The translations under genes were made by a program, and so were the position numbers. DNA of 64,000 nucleotides, from the NCBI RefSeq assembly GCF_017654505.1, contig NC_054534.1, positions 10,966,571 through 11,030,570 on the forward strand, written 5' to 3'. Each line of letters begins with the position of its first letter. Position 1 is the stretch's first letter. Below are positions 1 to 61,971 of the stretch, one piece after another. Origin of the DNA: Polyodon spathula (taxonomy: Eukaryota; Chordata; Actinopteri; Acipenseriformes; Polyodontidae). Under the pieces are notes generated by a model, which saw only the letters and a program-made list of their open reading frames with translations, made no database searches and was not told the DNA's origin.

Positions 1-2060
1 ACAGGGGAATTCTATAGGAAAGTACCTGATAATATCTCTTGTACCAATGCAGTCGTAGACGTTCTTTTCTATCAAGCAAAAAGTATTTGAGTACAGCATC
101 ATAACCTCAATTCTGTGCTATTCTCTGCCTGCAGCATGAACAGTATACTTGTGTTATACAATGGATGGCATTATTTTTGTTTGCCTTTTACAAATTTCAT
201 GCAAAGATTGTTTGGCAAGTCTTGGGTCACCCCAGAATTGTGTTATTTTTTCATCAGCTTGCGTTTTTAAAAGGTTGTTTTTACCAGTTGTTCATTTATT
301 AGTTAACTGTAATATCTTACATACAGCTTTGATAAATGGCTTCTTTAAACTGACACTTTTAGACATCTACAGTTTTGCAATGTTTCATTTCTTACCTGTT
401 TTAGAACTGGTTGTGTATTTTGTGGATGTCAGATAGATAAACCTAGAAATACCACATGAACACTAATGTCAGAAAGCCATAATGTTTACTTACTGTATTA
501 ATAATCCCCTTTAAACTTTTGTAAATATCCTGAAACATATAAAATGGGCAAACTGACTCTCAGCTGTATCAATCTTGCAATATCACAGATATTAGCATGA
601 AGGATAATCAGACTGCGACACACATACAACAGCAAGGACAAAAGGAAGTATTTATGTATAAGCCCCTCTAGAACCTTTCAATTACTTCAGTCTACAGCTT
701 GCATTGCAGAACCTGCACAGCTGTACCCATTCACTTACTACAATACTAACTTTCATTATCCACATACAATGAACAAAACTGTCTACAGCCCATACACTAT
801 TAACTCAACTGCACTGGAAGTGTGGATGCAGTGGTGTGCAATAAATACATTCATGGAATTGTTATGAGTTATTGATTGACATCCAGGTTACAGTATCAAT
901 GTAATAAAGTACTGTATTAGTACATGCAGATGTATATTGACACAGATCAAACAGGCAATGCACTCAACAGTTTTATTAACTAGCTAATGTCTCAAACAGA
1001 GCCACAAACAGCTCCACCAGATTGACATTTGTTACAAAGGATCCCACTAGAAAAAGATTTATCTATCATAATGATATTTATAATGGCAATTTGTGTAAAA
1101 CATTCATTTGGGTATTAATGGTACCAACAATCTTGCTCTTCTGAAACGTTTAATTAGTGATTTAGATGCAATTATATTTCTCCTCGTTATTTTGTCAAAA
1201 CACAAGAATCCTTTATTCTTTGAAGAGATGAATGCTAGGTAAATAAACCAGTAAATACTACCATTAACTTAGAATTCAAGGATTAGTGTCAGAATCTAGA
1301 ATAAGAAGGAAACTATTTGAATCCTGAAACATTCCATTTATATTCTCATATTTTTTTGTTTTAATGAAACAATTGATTGGAATATTGAACCAGTGCAAAA
1401 TCCATGTTTCAGGATTAAAATATAGGATTCCTGAATCATTTATTTCTTCTTCTAAACTGGAATATGACACATCACACTGAAATATAACATTTTAAAGGCA
1501 GGTTGTTATTTACTTGTTTACCAAGTTTCAACAAACATTTGCAATAAAATAAAATAAACATGGATAGGTCTTATATTTTACACACAATATTTTGTAAAAT
1601 AATATCAGATAATATATTAGCTTTAGACAATCATCCACCACTATTAAACTCTCAAGGGTGGTTCAGAGCCCTCGATTCACACATTTTCAGTGACCGTATC
1701 TTACATCAGGCAGCATTAGAGAGTTCTACATTAGTTTATAGGGTCTGTAAAACCTTTTTCCATATATGTGGGTGTACTGTCAAAGTCTACTACTTCTATG
1801 AATGATCATGTGTGTGTGAGTGTGTGTGTGGTTTCCTTTTCTTTTAACAGAACTAGTCACACGACCGCTTTCATTACTGCTCCCCCCCCCCCCTCAATAA
1901 GCAGCACAAAAAATAGGCAGCTGACTCCTGCTACAGCTTGTAAAGCAGCTAATTGTTTGTGTGACACTTCTACTAAAACAGAGTTTGCATGTGTTAACAT
2001 GTTCTCAGAGACATGCATGGCAGTGAGGAAGGACTAAGCAATGAGAGGATATTTAAAGCA
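1..2060. other. Upstream flank, no gene recognised
   Basis: This is AT-rich sequence. Short open frames occur on both strands (up to 95 codons), but none resembles a known protein, has exon-like flanks or shows coding character. It contains a short TG-rich run near 1808-1830 and a C10 run near 1880-1893. It could be intergenic DNA or an upstream non-coding part of the PARP8 locus. I see no supportable gene in it. Confidence 0.5.
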
Positions 2061-2242
2061 GTGCTGATCAAGTACAGCCATATGCTCCACTCCTGGTCTT
2101 TGTTCCAGCCTGTTCTAAATTGTTTAATTGAACCACTAAACCTCCGCCCAGACCCTGAAGTAGATCATTATCTAATTGTACCTGTTAAACCTGGAGTGGA
2201 ATGACCCTACAGGTTAGGGATTAGACACCCCTGCTATAGATG
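2061..2242. repeat. Dispersed repeat resembling a MITE/SINE fragment
   Basis: The segment carries a phrase familiar from dispersed vertebrate repeats: a 'tcctggtctttgttccagcc' block, then 'ttaattgaaccactaaacct', ending in 'gggattagacacccctg'. The end, read on the minus strand as CAGGGGTGTC, resembles hAT-type termini. The family is assigned from memory, and no target duplication was found. Confidence 0.4.
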
Positions 2243-2984
2243 AAAGATTTCTGCTACTTCCTGGCGCCTAATCACTTCACTCCAATGGTAAAGCTGCAAT
2301 CAAACCATGTGACTTACAAAAAAGGTGTATGGATACAGCAGTGTATAGCAATATGTTTGAAATGTTCTAACCACAATAAAAGGGTGACCAGGAATCATGG
2401 GTAACACTTTTTGTAAATTAATGTGTGCTTACACATAATTACAATGTTATTATGCATAGTTACAATGTACTTACTGTGGAAACCCTTTTCTGACACAACT
2501 CTGTACTTACATTTATCATTCAAAAAGATTTACAAGCACACTTTCCCTTGACAAATGTATGTTAAACAGAGTGCAATGTTGGGCAGTAATGCCACCAGAA
2601 TCCTTTGATAAAACTGCAGCCTTGTTATTTACAGTTGAGTGTGCTTTATTCCTTAAATAATACATTTCTAAATCCATGTATTATATTAATATTGTTATAT
2701 TTGCAGTTGTTTTGGTCAGCTGCTGGTCAGAGTAAGTTGTAAGATGTATGTACTAGGAATGGCAGAGGTGTGTTGTTCTCTAACAGTAGTACCGGTTTGG
2801 ATAGTGTCACTGTATGATCTGATAAAGGATGAAGATGCTGCTTTCAGATCAGTATTATTCCTGCATGCCATTCACCCACCCCCAAGATACACAGGCAACT
2901 GCAAAAGACACTTCGCACATTTTACACACAATTGCATCTAAATCACTGATAACAAAGTTTCACTTCATTTTCTTAACCTATTTA
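2243..2984. other. Non-coding flank, nothing specific
   Basis: No gene is seen. The stretch 2398-2480 (a 'gggtaacact' opening, then repeated 'acaatgt/attatgcatagttacaatgtac' phrases) looks like a decayed MITE of the kind common in fish, but its borders cannot be set. Confidence 0.35.
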
Positions 2985-4200
2985 AGAACAGTAAAGTTTA
3001 CAAATGAGATTCGCCCCATCTTACTTGTTTGGTTGTTAGTAGCTTATTGATCCCAGAATCTCATCAAGCAGCTTACTGAAGGATCCCAGGGTGTCAGCTT
3101 CAACAACATTACTGGGGAATTGGTTCCAGACCCTCACAATTCTCTGTGTAAAAAAGTGCCTGCTCTTTTCTTCAGAATGCCCCTTAATCTACTCTCCATT
3201 TGTGACTCATGGTTCTTGTTTCTTTTTTCAGTTCAAAAAAGTCCCTTGGACATTTCCCTTGGCATTGCTTGAATCAGTCTTCTTTTTTCAAGACTGAATA
3301 GATTCAATTCTTTTAGCCTGCCTGCATTTGACATGCCTTTCAAACTCAGGTAATTCTGGTTACTCTTCTTTGCACTCTTTCTAGAGCAGCAATATCCTTA
3401 TTGTAGCGAGGTGACCAGAACTGAACACAATATTCAAGATGAGGTCTTACTAATGAATGGTCAAGTTTTAACGTTACGTCCTTTGATTTAAATTCAACAC
3501 TTTTCACTACATATCCAAGCATCTTGTTGGCCTTTTTTTATAGCTTCCCCACATTGTCTAGATGAAGACATTTCTGAGTCAACATAAACTCCTAGGTCTT
3601 TTTCATAGATTCCTTCTTCAATTTCAGTATCTCCCATATGATATTTATAATGCACATGTTTATTGCCTGCGTGCAGTACCTTACACTTTTCTTTATTAAA
3701 TGTAATTTGCCATGTGTCTGCCCAGTTCTGAATGCTGTCTAGATCATTTTGAATGACCTTTGCTGCTGCAACAGTTTTTGCCACTCCTCCTGTTTTTGTG
3801 TCATCTGCAAATGTAAAAAGTTTGCTTACTATACCAGAGTCTAAATCATTAATGTAGATTAGGAATAGCAGAGGACCTAATCCTGATCCCTATGGTACTC
3901 CACTGGTTACCTCGCTCCATTTTTAGGTTTCTCCTCTGATCAGTACTTTCTGTTTTCTACATGTTAACCACTCCCTAATCCATGTACATGTGTTTCCTTG
4001 AATCCCAACTGCGTTCAGTTTGAGAATTAATCTTTTATGTGGGACTTTGTCAAAAGCTTTCTGGTAATCTAAATAAACCATGTCATATGTTTTGTCGATG
4101 TTGCATCCTCAAAACAATCAAGCAGGTTAGTTAGACACGATCTCCCTTTCCTAAAACCACATTGACTGTCTCCTAGGATACTGGTACCATATAGGTAATT
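2985..4200 (-). mobile_element. CR1-family LINE fragment, 5'-truncated, minus strand
   Basis: This matches, with scattered substitutions and small gaps, the 3' part of the full CR1 copy at 29886-34192. On the + strand it begins near the element's 3' end (compare 3007-3060 with about 29930-29975) and runs to the reverse-transcriptase region around 4190, where similarity stops at the motif that reads 'ccatataggtaattt'. A frame at 3494-3784 (minus) encodes the piece following the RT core, including a GDTEIEEGIYEKDLGVYVDS-like segment. Substitutions and frame breaks make it dead. Truncation of the 5' end is typical of target-primed LINE insertion. Confidence 0.85.
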
Positions 4201-4205
4201 TGAGC

Positions 4206-4882
4206 AATTCAAAGATCAAAATACGGATCTCTACTGGGAACAGTTAGATGTTAAACAGTGAAAACAAAATCTCTCTATCCTCAAGTTTAAGCAGTCTACA
4301 GGAAAACCTGCAGTATTAGAAATACTTAATTAAACACTGAAATAAAAAATACAAAAACACCTTTGAAAGAAACCCTTTAAGGCACTAGGGTCAAGTTACA
4401 GGTCCAAAAGCAAAGCTAGTATTTCTATTCTTCATCTGGTACTATGGTATTGTATATATTATCTATTGCTAGTACAGGGAGAACGTGGGGGGAAATATCA
4501 AACTATATGACACAAATCCTTGCAAAAAACAAAGTACTGTTTTAACCTCATCTGTAAATATACTACATGACTGAAACTTTAAACATATATAATTAAAGTA
4601 AAAAACATGTGTAAAAGTATATTCTGGCATTTTATATTAATACACTATCCATATTGTATTTTGCAGTTGTGTTTTGATCACACAAATTGTTTACATCCAT
4701 TTTATTCCTGTGAGACATGTTAATTGAAATGCACCATTTGACGTGTTCTCAAACAGAAAGAATACCAATTTTATGATCAAAACGCAGATCTCTACTAGGA
4801 ACAGTTACATGTTAAACAATAAAAACAAGGGCTCTCTATCCTCAGGTTTAAGCAGTCTACTTGACAACGTGCATTATTGGAA
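4206..4882 (+). repeat. Diverged direct repeat pair, about 115 bp, 560 bp apart
   Basis: Segment 4206-4318 (from 'caattcaaagatcaaaatac') and segment 4767-4882 (from 'ccaattttatgatcaaaacg') align along their length. They share 'gatctctact', 'gaacagtta.atgttaaaca', 'ctctctatcctca' and 'gtttaagcagtctac'. Several substitutions separate them, so the duplication is old. The intervening 4319-4766 has no recognised gene. The pair may be termini of a decayed element or a local duplication. Confidence 0.6.
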
Positions 4883-5523
4883 AACCCTGCATATAAAAGG
4901 CGATCAGGTAAACGTGCCAGTCAAATTAATGAAGATGGTCGAGCTTCAGAAGCAAGATTGCTCCTGTATACGTTCCACAGTTTCATGATCGGAGCATAAA
5001 CTGTGCACACTATATGGTATAATTATATAATGTAATTATGGTACACTATATAACCGCCACACCTTTTTGCCGTCTGTACAGATCATATTGTTTTAGTTCA
5101 TAAATAATAAGTACGGCCTGATAAAGTGTTTGTTTCGCTTTAAGATCGGTAATACATCTCCTGCTGTACCTTTCGAAATCGCCATTGTTGGGTTGCGCTG
5201 TGAGATGTGGAGTGAAGATTGTGGCTTCCGGTAGAAACAGCTATCTGTGTGAATATCAATCGAGAAGAGAGGAGGTGTTGAGTAGAGCTTTTCATCCGAA
5301 TCTATTGTTGCGAGAGACATCAAACAGTGCAGAAAGAAGGCAGGATTCACACCTGGAGATTTGAGAAAACGGGCACATTATACAAGATCATTTTGCGTTA
5401 CCAAAAATAAATAAATAAATACATAAAAAAAAAAAAAAAAACATTCTGTGGGGATATAAAAATCGCTTAAGACTATTGTTTCAGAGTAAAGCATACAATA
5501 AGCCATCCAGGGAGTTTTATTTC
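4883..5523 (+). promoter_or_regulatory. PARP8: Candidate PARP8 promoter / 5' UTR region
   Basis: This lies immediately upstream of the PARP8 start exon. The stretch about 5090-5345 is richer in CpG (for example around 5170-5180, 5228, 5263, 5296 and 5311) than the AT-rich surroundings, as expected near a vertebrate first exon. No TATA box or initiator can be assigned. A pyrimidine run ending in 'ttgtttcag' at 5475-5483 could be a 3' splice site, in which case the start exon would begin near 5484 and a separate 5' UTR exon would lie upstream. An A-rich run occupies about 5405-5441. This is inference from position and base composition only. Confidence 0.35.
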
Positions 5524-55333
<49,810 letters not shown>

Positions 55334-55738
55334 GTATTGAATGAAGACATTTTAACATGTTTATCCCCATCAGTAAAGTAACAAATCACAAAGATTGTTA
55401 AGTTTAACCAAGCTATTGCTGTAGGCTTGGCATAGAATATACAGCTATGGCCACAAGTTTTGCTTCACCTAGAATTTTAGGATTGAGCGTATAGGATTGA
55501 GCGTATAGGATTGAGCGTAATCCTAAATCACAAACCTCGCTGAACCTTAATTAAGTATCAGTGTGTGTCTTTGTGCAGATCAGTTCGCTCATGTGTTTCT
55601 CACACCAGCTAAGTGTACCGAGAACATTTTACAAGACATACTTTGTGTGATAGCAGTTTGATGTCACTAACAAGCGGCCACATTGAAAGTGAGGCTGAGG
55701 TTTGCTGTTGACCACAAGCATGTTTTTGCACAGCTGTA

Positions 55739-55907
55739 CTGAAGTGACACTGTCCACTTGCTATTGATCCTGTCCTCCCAATCTGAATCCTGCACGCCCG
55801 CCTATAACAAGCATGCTACATTGTGCTGAAGTGACACTGTCCACTTGCTATTGATCCTGTCCTCCCAATCTGAATCCTGCACACCCGTCTATAACAAGCA
55901 TGCTATA
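55739..55907 (+). repeat. 87-bp tandem duplication, two copies
   Basis: Copies start at 55739 and 55826 with 'ctgaagtgacactgtccact' and end at 'aacaagcatgcta'. Only a few differences are visible (cgcccgcct versus cacccgtct). Confidence 0.92.
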
Positions 55908-56052
55908 CAGAATTTATTGAAGGTGAGACTTGATCTTGATCTTATTTGCAACATTGGACAACAGGCATACATTTTCACATGTTACAATTTCAATCATACA
56001 GAGACACATAATCTAACATGAAAAAAAACAAAAAACCTATACCGTACCTATT

Positions 56053-56056
<4 letters not shown>

Positions 56057-56131
<75 letters not shown>
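56057..56131. repeat. (AT)n microsatellite
   Basis: About 37 uninterrupted AT units. Confidence 0.95.
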
Positions 56132-56136
<5 letters not shown>

Positions 56137-57624
56137 TAAATTAGTCAGACTCGCTTAATATCACTTCAGAAGGACAGCAGAAATGGGAACAACAAGCAAA
56201 CTGCACTATCAGGATTCACTAATAATACCTACCGATACCTACCAATAATAATAATACAAACACCTGCACTAATATAACTACTGTACGTCTTTTAATTGTT
56301 TTTTTTAATGTGGTTAAAAATTATGCATTATGTTTTTATAATTATAAAGTTACTGTACATTGTCACTTATTTCAATTTTACAACAAACTTAACATACAGT
56401 ACTTAAACATATACATGCTGGAAACACTGCATTATATGTTGTTAATATACAGTAGTTTAAGTGTATCTACTGTATTGTACAGATACACCTTGGTGTAACA
56501 GCAACACCAAAATGCTTGTAAAAAATGCATCGATATCCTTGGTTTCACATCTTTAAAAAGCAATTTAATAAATATACAAAACAAAGGTTGTCACAGCAAC
56601 TTATCATAAATGAAACAGAAGTTAACCCAAGACACAACTTCAGATTCAGCACAGATAGAAGAACAAGAGGCCTTACATGGAAGCTGAGAGTTAGTATGTT
56701 TAGAACAGAAGGTAGGAAGCACTGTTTTAGTCACAGTTTTAAATGCATGGAGTAGCTACCAGGTGAAGCAGTAGGATCTAAAACACAGGGAACATGTTAA
56801 AACAGACTAGATTCTATGCTTTTAAATAAGTTCCCCCAGTACAGACAGCATGTGTATCGAGAAAGATGATCAGGTAGTGTATGGTATACAATATATACTA
56901 TAAAGAAAGGGTCAATATACACACATGCAGTTTGTAACGATAATCAGTGGGGTGAAAATCCTCTGCATGGCTGATAACTTTGATATTCAGCAGAGGGTGA
57001 TAATAACCGACCCACTAATTCTATCTCTGTGTGAATTGATGTTTATTCCAATTGTGTGGGACAGAAAAATGTTAGTGAGGAAATGACACGTTCACTTTTC
57101 GTCCCGGGCACAACTAAATCGTCAGCTTTAGCCTGTGACTAGACTGACGTGACACAGCGCGTCCCTTGATGTCCTGTCTCTGCTTCATTCATAAAGAAAC
57201 TCGCACCAGTGAGCCTAGCTCACCACTTATCAGCTTATCCATTCTACAGCTCATAAATTTGCAGTGATTATTGGAAAGCGGACACTACATAGTCTACTGT
57301 AGAGGAATTGTAAGGGTTAAGCCTTCACCTTTCCCGGTGTTATTAGTGAATGTGTCCATGCTGTTATAAAATACTCCGGGCCTCAGCAGCAGCAGCACTC
57401 TTAGCTAGGACTCCAATAGAGAAGGATGGAGCACATGATAACCTGCTTTCTCTCATAGTGTATGTCACAGAGATGGATGAACAGACTTCATTGTGTCTGT
57501 CTTACCAGCCTTTACATTAAATAATGAATGCGGGTTGTAGAAGATGAGACCTTTCCTAACAAAGCCAGCCGTTCCAGCCCTGTTCAGACTGTGCATCAAG
57601 GTCAGGCAGTATGATTCAGGCTCC

Positions 57625-58082
57625 TTCAGCCGCTAGAGAACCCCCCCTGTTTGTTATCTTCGCTAGAGAACCGAACCACCCTGCTTGTCGTCTCTGCTAG
57701 AGAAACCCCCATTGCTTGTCGTCTCTACTAGAGAAACCCCCCCTGCTTGCCATTGCCGCTAGAGAAACCCCCCCGCTTGTTGTCTCCGCTAGAGAACCCC
57801 CCCTACTTGTTGTCTCCGCTAGAGAACCCCCCCCTGCTTGTTGTTTCCGCTAGAGAACATCCCCTGCTTGTTGTCTCCGCTAGAGAATCCCCCCCGCTTG
57901 TTGTTTCCGCTACAGAAAAGCCCCCCCCCCCCCTTGTTGTCTCCGCAGAGGCGAACCCCCCCCTGCTTGTTGTCTCCGCTACAGAAATCTTAGGGGGGGC
58001 CCCCCCCTCCCCGCGAAGTTGTCTCTGCTAGAGAAACCCTCCTGCTTGTCGTCTCAGCTAGAGAACCACCGCCGCTTGTCGG
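57625..58082. repeat. 30-bp poly-C-rich minisatellite, about 14 degenerate copies
   Basis: Units follow the pattern 'gctagagaacccccccctgc' then 'ttgttgtctcc', with C runs of varying length (4 to 14). It forms a spurious + frame at 57747-58031 (PPRLLSPLENPPYLLSPLEN-type repeats). Run-length variation here may be partly sequencing error. Confidence 0.88.
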
Positions 58083-58459
58083 CTAGCCCGAGCTTTCATT
58101 TAGGTTCTTCATCTTCAGCAGATACCCTTGATGGGGTAGGAAGCTAGGAGCCTTGCTGGTGCCAAAGGAGCCCAGGCCTTTGTTTTCATGAAGGAATGTG
58201 CTTAGCAGGGTCCTAAAATTGTTGCTATGCCACACCCTGCCCACTGTCCCGAAAAATATTGAAAAATGCCCCCTCAGCTGAGTTTTCACTGAGTTGGCCC
58301 ATCTGTGCAGACAGTGTATTAATGAGCTGGAACAGTCAAATAACCAGTAGCTCAGTGATGTGACACCTGGACAGTGTCCAGCAGAGCCGAGTGCAAACTT
58401 GGTCAAATATTTAAACGTTACAATATCAGAAAGCTAACCTTGCTCTTGACTTTTCGTTA

Positions 58460-58494
<35 letters not shown>

Positions 58495-58548
58495 TATATA
58501 ATATATATCTTATATAGATATATATATATATAATATATATATATATAG

Positions 58549-58591
<43 letters not shown>

Positions 58592-59588
58592 TATGCAGGG
58601 GATGTTACCTTTTATTTTAGCAACCTAGCAGCTTTTTAATAGCCTCCCTATCTTCTCCTTTGTCTAATGGGGTTTTTGCTTTTCATTTGCCAAACTTCAC
58701 AGAGTTAGATATTTTGAGACATGCCAATTAATCACTATTTTTTTATTTTAAAGAAGAATTCTTTCCCCCTTAATCTCCAGTCTTGGCAAGCAAAATGTTT
58801 TGTAGCTGGTAATATTCCAGGTGGACGACGGAAATGTGTGTTCGCCAATGCCTGGGTGATTCATAGAATGTAGTGTCGGAACAATTACAGGTTTTTAATG
58901 ATCAAATATTGTTTCAAAATGTAAATGGATATACAAACATTCTTTCATTTAATTTGAATAAAAATGTAAAATTAGTACCATATTACAGGAAAGAATTCTC
59001 TGAGGAGTAAATCCTGGTGCTTGTTCACGTTGCTGTATAAACAAAGATAAAGACTCTAGTCTGTGCTGTAGGGGGCCAGTTATTTATTTCAGGTGCAATG
59101 TATGCATTTGTATCTTTTTTGGTCAGTCATTTGGAAACGAACACGAATATGGCCCGATGGCCATTCATTTGAATTTTTGAATATTTGCAATTGAAGAAGC
59201 AAGATTATCAAACCACCCCCCAGTTCAGCATGCATGTCTTCCAGTTTGAGTGACACTAATGCATGATCTGCCAAGCATGGCACCATAAATATTTCAGTAT
59301 TTTCAGATAACAGTAGAACTTGGAAAGGCAAATGCTTTAGTTTATCAGTTAATAATGTTTTACATTTTACACAATTTTAAAGAATGAATACCAGTACCAA
59401 CCCAAGTAAATAATATCTTTATGATATCGACAACTGTGTCGGGAGGTGTATGTTTCTAACGTACACATTGGAAACCGGGGGCGTGGGGGTTTGAGCTCAT
59501 CAGCTGTAGTGACAGCTGTACCAGACGCTGCAACTCTCTGCAGTAATGGGACAAGTTTGTGCAGGCAAGAGCAGCTGTGCCTCATTTT
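58083..59588 (+). other. PARP8 intron 7: AT repeat, no gene
   Basis: A compound (TA)n / (ATATAG)n tract lies at about 58463-58593. The 107-codon minus frame at 58083-58406 has no recognised motif. Confidence 0.5.
58463..58593. repeat. Interrupted (TA)n microsatellite
   Basis: TA units broken by 'agatata' and 'aatata' interruptions. Confidence 0.92.
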
Positions 59589-61146
59589 TACAGTGACTCT
59601 CAAAAATGTCCCCCCCCCCCCCCCCCCCCCCTGGACTTTTCCACATTTTATTGTGTTACAACATGGAATCAAAATGGATTTAATTAGGAGTTTTTGCCAC
59701 TGATCAACACAAAAAAGTCCATAATGTCAAAGTGAAAAATAAAATCTACAAATTGTTCTAAATTAATTACAAATACAAAACAGAAAATAATTGATTGCAT
59801 AAGTATTCACCCACTTGAGTCAGTGTTTGGTAGAGGCACCTTTGGCAGCAATTACAGCCATGAGTCTATTTGAATAAGTCTCTACCAGCTTTGCACATCT
59901 GGACACTGCAGTTTTTGCCCATTCTTCTTTGCAAAATTGCTCAAGCTCCGTCAAGTTGGCTGGGGACCTTTGGTGGACAGCAATTTTCAACTTTTTCCAC
60001 ATATTCTCAATTGGATTGAGGTCTGGGCTTTGACTGGGCCACTCCAGGACATTGACCTTTTTGTTTTTAAGCCACTCCAGTGTGGCTTTGGCTGTATGTT
60101 TGGGGTCATTGTCCTGCTGGAAGATGAATCTTCTCCCAAGTCCCAGGTCTCTTGCAGACTTCAGCAGGTTTTCCTCCAGGATTTCTCTGTACTTTGCTGC
60201 ATTCATTTTGCCCTCTATCTTCACAAGCTTTCGTGGTCCTGATGCAGAGAAGCATTCCCATAGCATGATGCTGCCACCACCATGCTTCACAGTAGGCATG
60301 TTGTTCTCAGGATGATGTGCGGTGTTAGGCTTGCGCCAAACATAGCGCTTAGCGTTGAGGCCAAAAAGCTCTATTTTGGTCTCATCAGACCATAGAATCT
60401 TCTTCCACTTGGTCTCAGTCTCCCACATGCCTTCTGGCAAACTCTAGCTGAGATTTGATGTGAGTTTTTTTTCAACAATGGCTTTCTTTTTGCCACTCTC
60501 CCATAAAGGTCAGTTTTGTGAAGCATCCGGGCTATTGTTGCCGTATGCACAGTGTCTCCCAGCTCAACCGTAGAAGACTGTGACTTCTTTAGAGTTCCCA
60601 TAGGCCTCTTGGTGGCCATATTTTCTCCATTTCTTAATAACGGACTTTACTGTGATCCGGGGGATATTTAATGCCTTGGCAATGTTCTTATATCCTACCC
60701 CTGATTGGTGCTTTTGAAGAACATTATTCTGAATTTGCTTTGAATGTTCCTTCGTCTTCATGATGTAGTTTTTGTTACGAAATGTACTAACCAACTGTGG
60801 GACCTCCCAGAGACAGGTGCATTTAACCTGAAATCATGTGAAACACCTTAATTGCACACAGGTGGACTCCATTCAACTTATTATGTGACTTCTAAAGACG
60901 ATTGTTTGCACCAGAGCTTATTCAGGTGTGTCATAGCAAAGGGGGTGAATACTTAAGCAATCGATTATTTTCTGTTTTAGATTTGTAATTAATTTAGAAC
61001 AATTTGTAGATTTTATTTTTCACTTTGACATTATGGACTTTTTTGTGTTGATCAGTGGCAAAATTAATTCCATTTTGAGTCCATGTTGTAACTCAGTAAA
61101 ATGTGGAAAAGTCCAAGGGGCGTGAATACTTTTGAGAGCCACTGTA
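59589..61146 (-). mobile_element. Tc1/mariner transposon, full length, minus strand
   Basis: The ends are TA plus 'cagtgactctcaaaaatgtc' on the left and the inverted 'aatacttttgagagccactg' plus TA on the right (61145-61146). A C-run of about 22 near 59610-59631 interrupts the left end. The minus-strand transposase is split: a helix-turn-helix part at 60564-60794 (MKTKEHSKQIQNNVLQKHQS), a middle part at 60371-60619 and a DDE part at 59820-60440. The DDE part has all three acidic motifs in order: LWSDETKIELFG, FQQDNDPKHTA and [14 protein letters not shown]. Frame breaks upstream disable it. It is close to the copy at 49763-51355 and in the same orientation. Confidence 0.93.
59820..60440 (-). 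pseudogene. Tc1 transposase DDE domain, broken upstream
   Basis: This 206-codon frame carries the catalytic half of a Tc1 transposase, which excises and reinserts the element at TA sites. The catalytic Asp, Asp and Glu lie in WSDET, QQDND and PIENM. The second and third are separated by the spacing usual for Tc1 (DD34E type, judged by eye). The N-terminal DNA-binding half lies in other frames upstream. The C-terminus ends VIAAKGASTKH, the usual end for this family. Confidence 0.88.
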
Positions 61147-61191
61147 TTTACCAGTACGGTGTCCATTTTTGGACAGCTTCAGACATCACTC

Positions 61192-61336
61192 CTACCCATG
61201 TCAGGAATCACACCTCCTCGAGTCAGTCTTCAGGTATCAGGCATCAGGCATCAGTCCTCCTCGAGTCAGCAGTCAGGTATCAGGCATCAGTCCTCCTAGA
61301 GTCAGTCATCAGCTGTCAAACATCAGGCATCCTCAG
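61192..61336 (-). repeat. Short arm of inverted minisatellite (about 5 units)
   Basis: Units 'cagtcctcctcgagtcag' plus 'tcatcaggtatcaggcat' are the reverse complement of the large array at 61972-63262. The two arrays face each other across about 635 bp. Confidence 0.88.
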
Positions 61337-61971
61337 GTTTTTTTGTTTAGTTTTTTCAGGTCGAGTGAGAGGCTGGACGAGTCATCTGAATCACCCAATC
61401 AAGCGAAAGCAAAAAAAGTTTTGGTGCTTCCATTGGATGATACAGATGTCAGTGGAGCTGCTGATTGGTTCATGTGTTTTACCTTTCTTTAGCATTTAAT
61501 ATGTATATTTTAAGTGTTTTAAAAAATACTTTAAAAGTTACGATGTGCAATTTCATTATTTGAATTTGTTTGAATTTAATTTGTAAGGCAAATCTCAGCA
61601 TACTGCATCAGACATAGCTGTTTTTTTGTTTGTGTCAATGCATTTTTTAAATTTTATTTCATTTTGTTATGTTAAGTGCTTTGAGATGTCATTTGTGAAA
61701 AGTGCTACATAAAATTAAATTGATTAATTGATAACCCCGTCATTAATCATTTTTTATTTAATAAAGTGTGTGTTAGTGAATGGTAAACCCAGAAAGGCAG
61801 AACAGAATAAAACTTAAGTTTGCATTTTCTTGGGGGCTTAGGTCATCCAGGTTGTCCTCAGCTCACTGTGCACCAACAACTTCTGTAGACTGGCTGGGCA
61901 CCTGCAGACTTGCCTGTAAGTTGCCCAGAGTTGCGTTGTCCTCTGATGCTGTAGCTCTGGGCTGGCTGCGT
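61337..61971 (+). other. Loop between inverted arrays, with exon-like stretch
   Basis: After a splice-acceptor-like 'tttagttttttcag' (to about 61359) the + strand reads SERLDESSESPNQAKAKKVL, then VLPLDDTDVSGAADW, and stops at 61490-61492. I do not recognise it, and no partner exon is known. At 61670-61730 'gtgctttgagatgtcatttg' ... 'gtgctacataaaattaaattg' looks like a fish retroposon 3' tail. The 61790-61960 stretch is GC-richer and may be a dispersed repeat. Confidence 0.45.

Larger units (their letters stand above)
55334..57624 (+). other. PARP8 intron 7, first part: small duplications and AT repeat, no gene
   Basis: It contains three tandem copies of a 14-bp phrase 'aggattgagcgtat' (about 55479-55520), an 87-bp tandem duplication at 55739-55907 and an (AT)n run at 56057-56131. 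At 56945-56990 'atcctctgcatggctgat' is nearly mirrored by 'attcagcagagggtgat'. No exon is seen. Confidence 0.5.

Noticed and set aside
149..436. 95-codon hydrophobic + frame at the left edge
   Set aside because: No homology recognised. Hydrophobicity follows from T-rich sequence.
5476..5523. Upstream extension of the PARP8 start to 5476
   Set aside because: The codon there is TTG, and vertebrate PARP8 begins MGMCSRQ at the ATG 5524.
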